DNA from: Planctomycetota bacterium
GTDB lineage: Bacteria; Planctomycetota; Planctomycetia; Pirellulales; Lacipirellulaceae
DNA length: 64,000 bases
Assembly (NCBI GenBank): GCA_024278955.1
Contig: JAJRSE010000094.1
Coordinates: forward strand, 1-64,000
Reading direction: 5' to 3'
The position numbers were made by a program, and so were the translations under genes. The notes beneath the pieces were generated by a model. It ran no database searches, had not been told where the DNA came from, and was given only the letters and a program-made list of their open reading frames with translations. The number at the start of each line of letters is the position of its first letter. Positions within the stretch are counted from its first letter, which is position 1. This document shows, piece by piece, positions 47,269-55,770 of the stretch.

Positions 47269-48806
47269 GACTCTTAAAATTCTTAGTGGTTCTCATCACG
47301 ATTTCCCTGCCGTTCCAACTCTCTTTCCAATTCGGTGCTGCGATTGCTGCCGAACGAAATATCGTCTTTTTCATTACCGACGATGAAAGCACAACGCTTG
47401 GCTGCTATGGCGACGCCGTTGCCGTCACACCAAACATCGACACCTTGGCACGAGACGGCACACGATTTGTCAATGCTTTTGCAACGACGGCCAGTTGCAG
47501 CGCAAGTCGGTCGGTCGTTCTTTCCGGGCTTCACAATCACAAAAATGGACAATATGGCCACACGCATAACTTCCATAAATTTTCTTCTTTTCACAATGTG
47601 ATCAGCTTAGCGCTGCCTCGGGTTTTAACAAACGCTGGCTATCGTACCGCTCAGATCGGGAAATACCACGTCGCACCCGAAGAGGTATTTCGTTTTGAAA
47701 CTTACTTGAAAGGCAGTGGACGCAACGCCGTTGAAATGGCCAACCACTGCGAATCGTTTATCGCAAACAAGAAAGATGCTCGGCCTTTTTTTCTGTATTT
47801 TGCGACTGAGGATCCTCATCGAAGTAAGGGAAAAGACACAACGTCAAAGCAACGCCTCAAGCCGAACTTGTTTGGCAACCTGCCCGATCATCTACATCAA
47901 CCGGGCGTTCACGAAATATTTTTCGACCCCAGTAAAGTTCCGATTCCGGCGTTTCTTCCTGACACCATAGAAACTCGTGAAGAGCTGGCGCAATACTATC
48001 AGTCGTGCGCACGAATCGACCAGGGATTAGGACGTCTTGTCGAAATATTGAAAGAAGCGGGCGTCTATGAAAAAACGCTCATCGTTTTTACTTCTGACCA
48101 CGGAATGGCATTTGCGGGCGGCAAGACGACCGTCTACGACCCAGGCTTAAATGTTCCGTTTGTCGTTCGCAATCCCTACGAAAAAAATCGGAGAGTCGTC
48201 TCTAAAGCGATGATAAGCCATGTCGACATTACGCCCACGCTGCTCGATTTCGCAGACGCTTTCGACAAAGAAACGAACGGCCCCAAAAACTGGGTCGACC
48301 CCGATCAATATTGGAACGAACGCGGGGTCGCGGCAAAAGACAATCGAGAAGGCGGACACGAATTCAGAAGTTACCACGGACGGTCATGGCTCGATATTTT
48401 AGGACATTCGGATGCGGATCACTGGGATACGATCTTCGCCTCGCACACATTTCACGAAATCCAAATGTATTATCCCATGCGGGTTGTTCGAGACAGGAAA
48501 TACAAGTTGATTTGGAACATTGCCCACGATTTGCCCTACCCGTTTGCCTCGGACCTTTGGGCGGCGTCGAGTTGGCAGGCACAGTTCCAAAAAGGACAAG
48601 ACGCGTCTTACGGCCAGAAGACCGTCGCCCAATATATTCATCGCCCCCAGTTCGAGCTTTACAACATCGAATCGGACCCTCATGAGACAGAGAACTTAGC
48701 AAGCGATCCAAACTTCGCAAAGGTCCTTGCAAAGTATCAACGCAAGCTCAAAGAATTCCAGGCAAAGATGAACGATCCTTGGATCATGAAGTGGGACTAC
48801 GAGTAA
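47265..48806 (+). CDS. Secreted sulfatase (arylsulfatase/heparan-sulfatase group)
   Basis: This 513-residue type I sulfatase has a signal peptide ending near IAAE, residue 30. Metal ligands D39 and D40 appear in FFITDDES. The formylglycine motif C-S-A-S-R has C78 as the residue to be oxidised, and GKYHVAP and FTSDHGMAF carry further ligands. The C-terminal part ends ESDPHETENLASDP. Processing needs a formylglycine-generating enzyme or anSME, neither of which is in the window. It removes sulfate esters from polysaccharide units, and the neighbouring oxidoreductase and lactonase would take the freed sugar onward. Confidence 0.9.
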   Translation: MRLLKFLVVLITISLPFQLSFQFGAAIAAERNIVFFITDDESTTLGCYGDAVAVTPNIDTLARDGTRFVNAFATTASCSASRSVVLSGLHNHKNGQYGHTHNFHKFSSFHNVISLALPRVLTNAGYRTAQIGKYHVAPEEVFRFETYLKGSGRNAVEMANHCESFIANKKDARPFFLYFATEDPHRSKGKDTTSKQRLKPNLFGNLPDHLHQPGVHEIFFDPSKVPIPAFLPDTIETREELAQYYQSCARIDQGLGRLVEILKEAGVYEKTLIVFTSDHGMAFAGGKTTVYDPGLNVPFVVRNPYEKNRRVVSKAMISHVDITPTLLDFADAFDKETNGPKNWVDPDQYWNERGVAAKDNREGGHEFRSYHGRSWLDILGHSDADHWDTIFASHTFHEIQMYYPMRVVRDRKYKLIWNIAHDLPYPFASDLWAASSWQAQFQKGQDASYGQKTVAQYIHRPQFELYNIESDPHETENLASDPNFAKVLAKYQRKLKEFQAKMNDPWIMKWDYE

Positions 48807-48860
48807 GTTTCAGCACTCAGTATCCTTTACAGAAAACACCTTGATCAGGAAAAGCACGAG

Positions 48861-49763
48861 ATGATTTATTGCAATAGCTTGAGTATTCCAGAAGGCCCTG
48901 TCGCCTTAAAGGACGGAAGTTGGCTGGTGGTTGAAATGGGACCCGATCGGGGTTGCATCACGCATATCACCGACGAAGGTAAAAAGAAACGAGTCGTCGC
49001 CAAAACCGGTCGGCCCAATGGCTTGGCGATCGACGCGGATCATAATATCTGGTGCGCGGAATCTCAAAACCCCGCCTTGTTAAAAATCTCGCTTGACGGT
49101 GAAGTGGAAGAGATTCTCACAGGGTGTGGCGACGAGCCCTTTCTGTTTCCCAACGATTTGGCATTCGGACCGGATGGCAAGCTTTACCTGACCGATTCGG
49201 GTATCTTGTTCGACGATTTCGCGCCGGGCGGAAACATCCGCCCCGACTACGATACGGTGCCTCTCGACGGGCGAGTTTACCGAATCGATGTAGACACTCT
49301 AGCCATTGAAAAGATTGATACAGGCATTCGATTTACCAATGGTATTGCCTTCGGGCCTGACGACGATTTGTATGTCAACGAAACTCTGACCGGCAATATT
49401 TTTCGATACCAATATAACAATGGAATGATTGGGCCGAGAACACTTTTTGGCAACGTCATTGCCCCCGATGCTCCTGAGGGGATCAAAGGGCCTGATGGGA
49501 TGAAATTTGGCCAAGACGGCAATCTGTATGTGAGCGTCTTCGCCCAAGGCGATATTACTGTTCTGGGGCGTGATGGCAACGTCACGAGACGAATGAAGAC
49601 AGACGGGAATCTCCCAACCAACTTGGCCTTCGGTTTGCCAGGTGACCAGCGGATTTATATCACAGAAGACGCCCAAGGAACGCTGGAAGTGTTTGACGTC
49701 GACTGTGATGGGCTTTCGCTTTATGATGGAGCCGTCGTAGGCGAGACTTACAAGGTGGGATAG
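48861..49763 (+). CDS. SMP-30/gluconolactonase-family protein
   Basis: This 300-residue six-bladed propeller has metal ligands Glu11 in SIPEGPVALKDG, an Asn in RPNGLAIDADHN and an Asn in FTNGIAFGPDDDLYVNE, with an Asp in GPDGMKFGQDGN. The family opens sugar lactones (gluconolactonase, regucalcin). It stands 54 bases after the sulfatase, so it could hydrolyse the lactone made by the first gene of the operon. No signal peptide was seen, so it acts in the cytoplasm. It is transcribed towards the FG-GAP gene on the other strand. Confidence 0.88.
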   Translation: MIYCNSLSIPEGPVALKDGSWLVVEMGPDRGCITHITDEGKKKRVVAKTGRPNGLAIDADHNIWCAESQNPALLKISLDGEVEEILTGCGDEPFLFPNDLAFGPDGKLYLTDSGILFDDFAPGGNIRPDYDTVPLDGRVYRIDVDTLAIEKIDTGIRFTNGIAFGPDDDLYVNETLTGNIFRYQYNNGMIGPRTLFGNVIAPDAPEGIKGPDGMKFGQDGNLYVSVFAQGDITVLGRDGNVTRRMKTDGNLPTNLAFGLPGDQRIYITEDAQGTLEVFDVDCDGLSLYDGAVVGETYKVG

Positions 49764-49780
49764 CCACTAACTCACACATC

Positions 49781-51082
49781 CTAAATTGCGCCCCAATCAG
49801 TTTTCGATCGACGATTTGTGGTGCCAAGACCGAATAGCCCAACAAGAGTGGCGAGAAGAAAACTGGATGGTTCGGGGACGCTGCTTTCAAACAGATAGAC
49901 CGAGCCCGAGCGGATACCCGCATTGTCGTCAAAGAGCGCCCCGACTAGGGCCGTGCCGCCGCTGATCGCCACAGAACTGCCAAACTCGTCGCCCTCCGCC
50001 GCGTCGGAGGGGTTCAATTGGCGTAGCAAGTCGCCGGTGGTCACGTCGAACAAGTAGGCCGAGCCAGAGTCGTTGCCTACGCCATCGTTAAAGCGTGCCC
50101 CGACTAGAGCCGTGTCATCGCTAATCGACACGTATCTTCCAAACTCGTCAGAAAATGCGGCGTCAGGGGCGATGAGTTTATCTAACTCGGTCGGATTAGA
50201 TGGGTCGGTCACGTCGAACAAGTAAGCCGCGCCGGACCTGAAAAACCCCCCGTTATCAAGACGCGCGCCAACAATAGCTGTATCACCACTGATTGCCACA
50301 GACAAACCAAACTGACTTGCTCCCCTGGCGTCGGAGGCGATCAGCTTCTGTATCTGAATCGGGTTGGACGGGTCAGACAGGTCGAACAAGTAGGCTGCAC
50401 CGGCATCAGTGCCCCCCTCGTCATTTCGGCTTGCCCCGATAATTGCTAGGTTGCCGCTCATCGCCACACGCACGCCGAATTTGTCGCCCGACGCAGTGTC
50501 GGAGCCGGTCAGTTCAAAGAGCTGTGCGCCAGTGGTCACATCGAACACGTAGACCGAGCCCGAACCCGAGCTGCCGGGTGCCCCGACAATGGCCGTGTTG
50601 CCGCTGATAGCTACCGCCTCGCCGAAATCATCTTTTTCAGCCGGGTCGGAGCCGGTTAGCATGAATAGCTGGTTGCCGAAGGTGGGGCTCAGCGGATCGA
50701 CGTCGAACAGGTAAGCCGATCCAGCTCCGCTACCTGGGATATCGTCAACTGCTCCAACAATGGCCCGGTTGCCTTCGAGTGCCAAAGAGGTGCCAAACCG
50801 GTCATCCGTTCCGGCATCGAGTGCGGTGAGCTGAAGTAGTTCGCTCCTGGTGGCAACATCAAACAGATAGACCGACCCTGCCGAATCGTTGGCGTGGCGT
50901 GCTCCGACCATTGCCAGACGGCCGTCGAACGCTAAAGAATTGCCAAATCGGTCGCCTTCGGTGGCATCCGACGCGGTCAGCTTGGTTTCCAGATCAAACG
51001 TCCCTGCCCACGCTGGTGCCATCGATAAACTCGCCACCAAGAGTGTTGCTATAAAGCGGGTTAAAGCAATGCTTGTCTTCAT
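49781..51082 (-). CDS. Secreted FG-GAP/integrin-like repeat protein with PEP-CTERM
   Basis: The start is ATG 51082, with AAGGA about 10 bases upstream; a longer frame from 51202 would cover a hairpin leader. The 433-residue product has a signal peptide ending near PAWAG and then seven repeats of about 52 residues, each with the order LTASDA-x-D-FG-x-S-V-A-I-SG-x-A-I-VGA followed by GSAYLFDV. This is an integrin alpha-like propeller. It ends with VPEPSSFLLATLVGLFGLGTTNRR. It is probably a surface adhesin or matrix protein. The repeats are very similar to one another, pointing to recent internal duplication. Confidence 0.85.
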   Translation of the reverse strand: MKTSIALTRFIATLLVASLSMAPAWAGTFDLETKLTASDATEGDRFGNSLAFDGRLAMVGARHANDSAGSVYLFDVATRSELLQLTALDAGTDDRFGTSLALEGNRAIVGAVDDIPGSGAGSAYLFDVDPLSPTFGNQLFMLTGSDPAEKDDFGEAVAISGNTAIVGAPGSSGSGSVYVFDVTTGAQLFELTGSDTASGDKFGVRVAMSGNLAIIGASRNDEGGTDAGAAYLFDLSDPSNPIQIQKLIASDARGASQFGLSVAISGDTAIVGARLDNGGFFRSGAAYLFDVTDPSNPTELDKLIAPDAAFSDEFGRYVSISDDTALVGARFNDGVGNDSGSAYLFDVTTGDLLRQLNPSDAAEGDEFGSSVAISGGTALVGALFDDNAGIRSGSVYLFESSVPEPSSFLLATLVGLFGLGTTNRRSKTDWGAI

Positions 51083-51147
51083 TATTAGTAATCCTTTTTT
51101 AGTCGTGAATCGTAAGTGGATTGCAAACGGCGCGAGTACACGAAAAA

Positions 51148-51210
51148 CCCCACAACGCAAAACTCTCTCAGCCTCAAAGGGCCGCGAGAAAGAGTTTTGC
51201 AATGTGGGGT
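51148..51210 (-). terminator. Attenuator-like hairpin in the leader of the FG-GAP gene
   Basis: CCCCAC at 51148-51153 pairs with GTGGGG at 51204-51209, and GCAAAACTCT at 51157-51166 pairs with AGAGTTTTGC at 51191-51200. On the minus strand the stem is followed by TTTTT. It lies between the likely start of transcription and the start codon at 51082, so it could act as an attenuator. Confidence 0.55.
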
Positions 51211-51306
51211 CTTTTCGTTAGTTCTGCCTTTTAGAAATCGTTAAGAGAAATTTATCGGTGGAAATTCAGTGGCCCGGCCCTTACCCGGACCAGTCAGTCA
51301 AATCCA

Positions 51307-51312
51307 TTATAC
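51307..51312 (-). promoter_or_regulatory. Candidate -10 box for the FG-GAP gene
   Basis: The minus strand reads TATAAT exactly, about 225 bases upstream of the start codon. No good -35 is visible at the usual spacing (TAAGGACTCGC region), so the promoter is only suggested. Confidence 0.35.
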
Positions 51313-51449
51313 TTTGCGAGTCCTTACTCGTCTATTTCTTGGTTTACACTCGCTTTATTGTCCTTACGATGGGTCTAAACCCTCGTCTTTAGACGAATCC
51401 TTTAGGTAGGTTATTACGATTCCGTGAGGCCAAGTGCATTATGTGTGTT

Positions 51450-51716
51450 GATGTTTTTGGGTGGCAGCGACACGGGGCCGCGGAACGGTGCTTTGGCGAG
51501 AAACCTCTGCTCGGACTCGTGTCGGTGTGCGCAGCACGAGAGGAGTTCGAGGTGACTGGCCTCTTGTGCTGCGCCCACCGACAATCGTTCGAGTAAGTGT
51601 GCCCGCAGGCAATGTCTTTTGCGAACGACTGTCGGTGCTACCCTCGTGAGTGAAGGACTTTCAGTCCGTAGCTCACGAAACTTTCAAACCCACCTGCTTC
51701 AGCGGGTGGTAGTTGA
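51450..51716. ncRNA. Structured RNA-like region, possible IS200/IS605 element end or omega-RNA remnant
   Basis: Four hairpins lie in a row. A 24-base stem at 51520-51543 and 51560-51583 has two mismatches. TCGTTCG at 51585-51591 pairs with CGAACGA at 51622-51628. A two-part stem at 51646-51676 has GTGAG/CTCAC and GGACT/AGTCC. CCACC at 51690-51694 pairs with GGTGG at 51705-51709, followed by TAGTTGAG. The final hairpin plus TAGTTGA closely resembles the right end and RNA scaffold of IS605/IS1341-type elements. No TnpB frame is present. On the minus strand the same sequence lies just after the transposase remnant, so it may instead be the end of that element. Confidence 0.5.
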
Positions 51717-51781
51717 GTCCGGGCCATTCATGGTCCGTTCACGGGTCTTCTCGCTGCCGTGGTTTCAGCCATTGAATCAAA

Positions 51782-51910
51782 TCAATCGTCCAACTGCGTA
51801 ATCTGTTCCAGTCGACCCACGGTCGTGTTCTTGGCGTGATGCTCGCGCTGATTGTTGATATACGCAATCACCCACGGCAGGTCCTTCGTGCCAAAACTAG
51901 CGATGCCATA
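51782..51910 (-). pseudogene. C-terminal remnant of an IS200-like/RAYT transposase
   Basis: On the minus strand 42 codons read YGIASFGTKDLPWVIAYINN followed by QREHHAKNTTVGRLEQI and a TGA. The pattern GYG...S...LP-V-I-YI-x-QKEHH is the end of REP-associated tyrosine transposases. The catalytic part is absent. The fragment overlaps, in another frame, the end of the truncated VapC gene, so the toxin gene was probably broken when this piece joined it. Confidence 0.65.
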
Positions 51911-52028
51911 GCAACACCGTCTCACCTTGTCTGGCGAGATCAATCAGTAGATCGTTGGCAATAGGTTGTTTTATCTTTTCGGCGATATCAAAACGATAGA
52001 GGAGCACATTCGTATCAATGGCGTTCAT
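51897..52028 (-). pseudogene. Truncated PIN-domain toxin (VapC-like)
   Basis: The ATG at 52028 opens 43 codons with the PIN-domain start AIDTNVLLYRFD, the first acidic active-site residue, and then helix ANDLLIDLARQGETVLLW. The frame then reads HR and stops at 51897, whereas a PIN toxin is about 130 residues. Three of the four catalytic acidic residues are missing. It overlaps the antitoxin gene end by 14 bases, the usual toxin-antitoxin arrangement. The product is almost certainly inactive. Confidence 0.65.
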
Positions 52029-52275
52029 GCAGCTCGTCCCGCGTCATAGGCTTGAAGCCTCTTACCTTCTGACCAATCTCATCGCAGATCGCGTTGAAGC
52101 TATCGAGTTGTTCTTCGGTCGGAGGCGTGTGCTGGCGGAGTGCCTCCGCACCGCTCGTTGAGGCGGTGGTAACAGATTTTACGACGAGTTCCACCCGCGT
52201 CCCTGGAGGAAATAGGAGGGGTTGCTCGGGCACAAACGCCCCGTCTCGATAAGTCGCATTAATGATTTCGGCCAT
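52015..52275 (-). CDS. Antitoxin of AF2212/DUF104-like family (orphaned)
   Basis: This 86-residue product starts at ATG 52275 (MAEIINATYRDGAF). The first 40 residues fit the small-barrel DUF104 domain, with INATYRDGAFVPEQPLLFPP followed by GTRVELVV; the rest is helical (EEQLDSFNAICDEI). The family pairs with VapC/PIN toxins. The start avoids the longer frame from 52320, which lacks the pattern. Its toxin is truncated (51897-52028), leaving the antitoxin without a partner here. Confidence 0.65.
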   Translation of the reverse strand: MAEIINATYRDGAFVPEQPLLFPPGTRVELVVKSVTTASTSGAEALRQHTPPTEEQLDSFNAICDEIGQKVRGFKPMTRDELHERH

Positions 52276-52331
52276 AGTCAGTTTCTCCTGCCACCATTCT
52301 ACCCCGACATCGCCTCGCAAGGCAAATCAGA

Positions 52332-55196
52332 TCAGAAAAACCCTCCCCCGCCTCCACCTCCCTGACCGCCGCCTCCCCCGCCTCCCGCCTGCCCCCCTTG
52401 GGTCATGTGAAATTTTTCCTGAAGTAGAATGGTCACCCCATCTTCGATCAATAACTTTTTCCGATCTTCATCCAGATCTTCTTGGGCCACCACTTCGAGC
52501 ACCACTGGGCCTGAGACGCTCATGACCTTGGTAAGCCCAAACAGTGCTGCGCCAAGGAGTTGTTTGTCGCCTTCGCGTGCGATCCTTAGTAAGAGAGCTT
52601 CTAGCGGGTCCGGATTTGGGTAGTTGTTGGGGTAGGAGATTGCGCGAATCGCGAAAAGGTGTTTTTCTGATTGATCGGGATCGTAGAGTACATCAAAGAG
52701 TTTACGTTCGACTGTTTGGGGGATTCTGTTAGGAAAAGCCGATCGCGTTGCATGGCGTACCTTGCGGTCGCTGTGAAAGAGTAGATCAAATTGCTCGGGA
52801 ACTTGGTCGAGGTGTCGGTAGCCAAGCGTGAAGAATACAGCAGTATCGGGGTGCTCTCCTTGCAAAGCCTTGCGAGCGAGTTCTACTGTCTCGGGGTGCT
52901 GTAGAGAGCGATCTGTTTTTATTAAAACTTGCGTTGCGGCTTTGCGAAGGCTGTGGTCGGAGTTGGCAATGTCGAGAAGCTGCTGCCGCTCGGGTTCCTC
53001 CATGTGATACAGATTTCTCAAGAGCCATCGGGTTAGCTTTCCCCATTTTTTTTCGTCGGTTTCGTAGCGATCAAGGAGCGGCGCAAGCCACGTAGACGCA
53101 AGTATTTTCTTTGTGAAGATATCGAGAATGCGCTGCTTCAATTTCCCCTCTGGATAACCGCTACTGATCGAAGTAAAATCATACTCCCCAGCCACATCAA
53201 GAATCGTTTCAGCGGCTGCCTTGGCATGGCCGGCTCGCGCGAACGCGGCAAGTGCGTTGACACACTCGGTACGCTTTTCGACCTTGAGCTCGGTTTTCCA
53301 CATCTCCCGCCACTGGTCGAAGGTTTTGCCGTCGTAGAGGAGGGCTTTTTGGGGCATTCCAGGGTTTGAAACAGAACGATTTGAAGGGGCCGGATAGGGA
53401 TAGGGAGCAGAGATTTGAGGAGCTGCAATAGGTTCGCCTAGGAAAATTGGTGAGTTCGGGTTCACGGGCATGGGTGCAAAAACGGGACTGTGTTGTAGCG
53501 TGGGCTGGGGTTGCGGAACGACGTTTCCTGATCGCATCTTATTCGCAACCGCATCAAGATTCACTTCGACACGCCCCGTCACGAGCTTGTCGACCATGTC
53601 GGGTGCCCCGAACGCTCCACTCGAATTGTTCTTTCGATAGCCCCGGATGACAAAGAACTTTAGCGGCGAGAGTTCTGCGATGTCGTCGCGTTGCAAGACT
53701 TTGGTTACGTCTTCCAACGATTGCGTTGGCCAAACATGTAAGCCAACAAGGATGTCGCCATACTGAAGAAACCCAATGGAACTACCGTCGCCGTGATTGC
53801 CTTTAGTGACCAGCAACCCTCCTTCAAACTTCATCGCTTTCACCCGGGCGAGTTCTTCAATGCCGAGCTGTTCCAGTTCGACGCCGAGCATTTTGTAAGC
53901 CAAGTCGGCAAGCTTTTGGTCTTCGAGTGAAAGGAAGACCGGGATTGCTGGTGGGGCGTCGGTTATCCCAAGAAGTTCTTCCTGAACTAGCCCAAGAACT
54001 TCTTCCTCAGCGATCTCTCCGACCTCTGCGGTAATCTTGTCTTGTGTAGCCACAATTTCGTTTCCGTCTTCTGCAAAAGAAGATTTGATAGGTTGCCACA
54101 GCACAGCGGCGAATACCGCCAATAACAGAATGCTTATCATCCCTAACGTGTTTCGTGAAACCAACATCGGTTCGTCCTCCAGTTTGAGTATACGGCGGAT
54201 GCGTGAAGTAAGCGGATGGTCGGCCATAGCCGAGGCCGTAGCGAGGGAAAGGGATTGCGAACCTTTCGCCGCAATGTTTACCAGCAACTCAGCATACGCT
54301 TGCGGCGCGGCCGTCTGCGCAACCACAACAGCATCGCAACATTGCTCGCGGTCGAGACGCACCCGTCGGCTAACAAGCCACACGGCCGGATGAAAAAACA
54401 GCAGCGATTCGACGAGCCGCTGGGCCAAGTTCACCAAATTATCCCACCGCCGGACATGGGCCAGTTCATGCAGCAAAACCATTTCGAGTTCCTCAGGCGA
54501 CCAACCGGTTAGTGCCGCGGGTGGGAGCAAGATAAGCGGGCGGACAATGCCGATGAGCACCGGTTGGACGATGCGATCGCAAATAACAACGCTTACCTTG
54601 CGGGTAAGGTTTAGCGAAGCACGAGCACGCTGGGCCGTTTCGAGGACGATGCCCGAGGCAACCGGTTCGCAGCGCCGCCGGAGCCGCTCGGAGCCAAGCA
54701 GCCCTGTGGCGAGCAGCGCAAAAGTGATTGGCGCCCCGGCAATCCATAACCACGGCAGGTAGACGATGAGCCAAGCGGCATCGCTTTCTTGAACTGGTTT
54801 AGCCCTCTGTGCCAATAGAGTTGAGGCAAGTAGTGTCGGCGCGGGGGCCGTCGGCGAGCTTAGCGGTTCTATGTCGAGTTCCAAAGGTAGTGTAAATTCC
54901 GGTATTTCCGCGAGGTCGATCGTCGTACTGGGCGCAACGGAGATCAGCTTTACCTGAGGCGATTGGGCCAGCCAGATCGCAATGCCGACCGGCAATATCG
55001 AGAGAGCGGCGAAGACCGCGAGCGAGACGGCATAACGCAGAGCTGGCGCCGCACGGTTGATGAAAAATCGGATTGCTGCGCCGGCGATCGCAACCGCCGT
55101 TCCGAAGATCAAAAAATAGCACATCGTCCAGGCGGCGATATGCCAGGGCGAGGACGTATGGTTGGCAAGTTCCCAAGGGGCGAAGAGCGAGTTCAT
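52332..55196 (-). CDS. M56 (BlaR1/MecR1-like) membrane metallopeptidase with PDZ-like and HEAT-like regions
   Basis: This 954-residue protein has N-terminal membrane helices at about 20-45, 55-78 and 145-165. A cytoplasmic gluzincin site HELAHVRRWDN lies at 243-247 and onward, with a downstream DREQCCDAVVV. A further membrane helix is at about 345-370. The exported C-terminal part is not a penicillin-binding domain. It has a PDZ-like module near 455-530 (LAYKMLGVELEQLG, then SIGFLQYGDILVGLHVWP) followed by HEAT-like helices to about 915 and a run of glycines (GGGGGGGQ, twice). It overlaps the BlaI-type gene by 4 bases, so signal-driven cleavage of that repressor is the likely mechanism. The signal is unknown. 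Confidence 0.85.
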   Translation of the reverse strand: MNSLFAPWELANHTSSPWHIAAWTMCYFLIFGTAVAIAGAAIRFFINRAAPALRYAVSLAVFAALSILPVGIAIWLAQSPQVKLISVAPSTTIDLAEIPEFTLPLELDIEPLSSPTAPAPTLLASTLLAQRAKPVQESDAAWLIVYLPWLWIAGAPITFALLATGLLGSERLRRRCEPVASGIVLETAQRARASLNLTRKVSVVICDRIVQPVLIGIVRPLILLPPAALTGWSPEELEMVLLHELAHVRRWDNLVNLAQRLVESLLFFHPAVWLVSRRVRLDREQCCDAVVVAQTAAPQAYAELLVNIAAKGSQSLSLATASAMADHPLTSRIRRILKLEDEPMLVSRNTLGMISILLLAVFAAVLWQPIKSSFAEDGNEIVATQDKITAEVGEIAEEEVLGLVQEELLGITDAPPAIPVFLSLEDQKLADLAYKMLGVELEQLGIEELARVKAMKFEGGLLVTKGNHGDGSSIGFLQYGDILVGLHVWPTQSLEDVTKVLQRDDIAELSPLKFFVIRGYRKNNSSGAFGAPDMVDKLVTGRVEVNLDAVANKMRSGNVVPQPQPTLQHSPVFAPMPVNPNSPIFLGEPIAAPQISAPYPYPAPSNRSVSNPGMPQKALLYDGKTFDQWREMWKTELKVEKRTECVNALAAFARAGHAKAAAETILDVAGEYDFTSISSGYPEGKLKQRILDIFTKKILASTWLAPLLDRYETDEKKWGKLTRWLLRNLYHMEEPERQQLLDIANSDHSLRKAATQVLIKTDRSLQHPETVELARKALQGEHPDTAVFFTLGYRHLDQVPEQFDLLFHSDRKVRHATRSAFPNRIPQTVERKLFDVLYDPDQSEKHLFAIRAISYPNNYPNPDPLEALLLRIAREGDKQLLGAALFGLTKVMSVSGPVVLEVVAQEDLDEDRKKLLIEDGVTILLQEKFHMTQGGQAGGGGGGGQGGGGGGGFF

Positions 55197-55603
55197 TTTT
55201 TTGCTCCTTTTTGCTTTCGAGACCGTTCGGAGCGTTGATCGATTAAGCTGCGAAGCTCCTCAAGCTGTTTGCCGGTAAGTTGGCCACCTTCAATAAGATG
55301 AGTCGCCAACCGATCAGTGGAACCACCGAAAAGATGGTCAACCAGCTTGCCGACCATCCCTTGTGCGGTTGAGCTGTGGGTGATTTTGGCAACCCACTGG
55401 GCACCACGCCCGGCGCCTTCGCGCTTGACGAGTCCCTTGTCGAGCATGACACGTAACATCGTGGCGACGGTGGTGGTAGCCACTTCGCGTTGTTCTCGCA
55501 GGGAGTCGCAGACGGCGCTGAGTGCCGAAGGTCCATTGTCCCAAAGGACATGCAAGATTTCGAGCTCAACATCGGTGGGATGCGTGCTTGCTGGGCGAGC
55601 CAT
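55193..55603 (-). CDS. BlaI/MecI/CopY-family transcriptional repressor
   Basis: This 136-residue protein has a winged helix with PTDVELEILHVLWDNGPSAL and VATTTVATMLRVMLDKGLVK, followed by a dimerisation region (MVGKLVDHLFGGSTDRLATH). BlaI-type repressors bind their own promoter as dimers and are inactivated by the partner M56 peptidase, here the overlapping downstream gene. The 167 bases upstream should contain its operator, but I could not see a clear palindrome. It ends in a basic Lys/Arg tail (RSERSRKQKGAKK). Confidence 0.92.
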   Translation of the reverse strand: MARPASTHPTDVELEILHVLWDNGPSALSAVCDSLREQREVATTTVATMLRVMLDKGLVKREGAGRGAQWVAKITHSSTAQGMVGKLVDHLFGGSTDRLATHLIEGGQLTGKQLEELRSLIDQRSERSRKQKGAKK

Positions 55604-55770
55604 GGGGTTTTCTCCTAGAGTCGCTAGGTTTCAGTGGATGGGTAACGTGTCTCATTCTTTCTGCAATTACCTGAAAATGATCGAGGGGGCTCGGCACTTC
55701 CTCTAGTTCTAACGAATTAGAGCTATTTACGCAAGGGTTTCTTCTGGCTTTTCTTTCAGGCTGCAAAACA

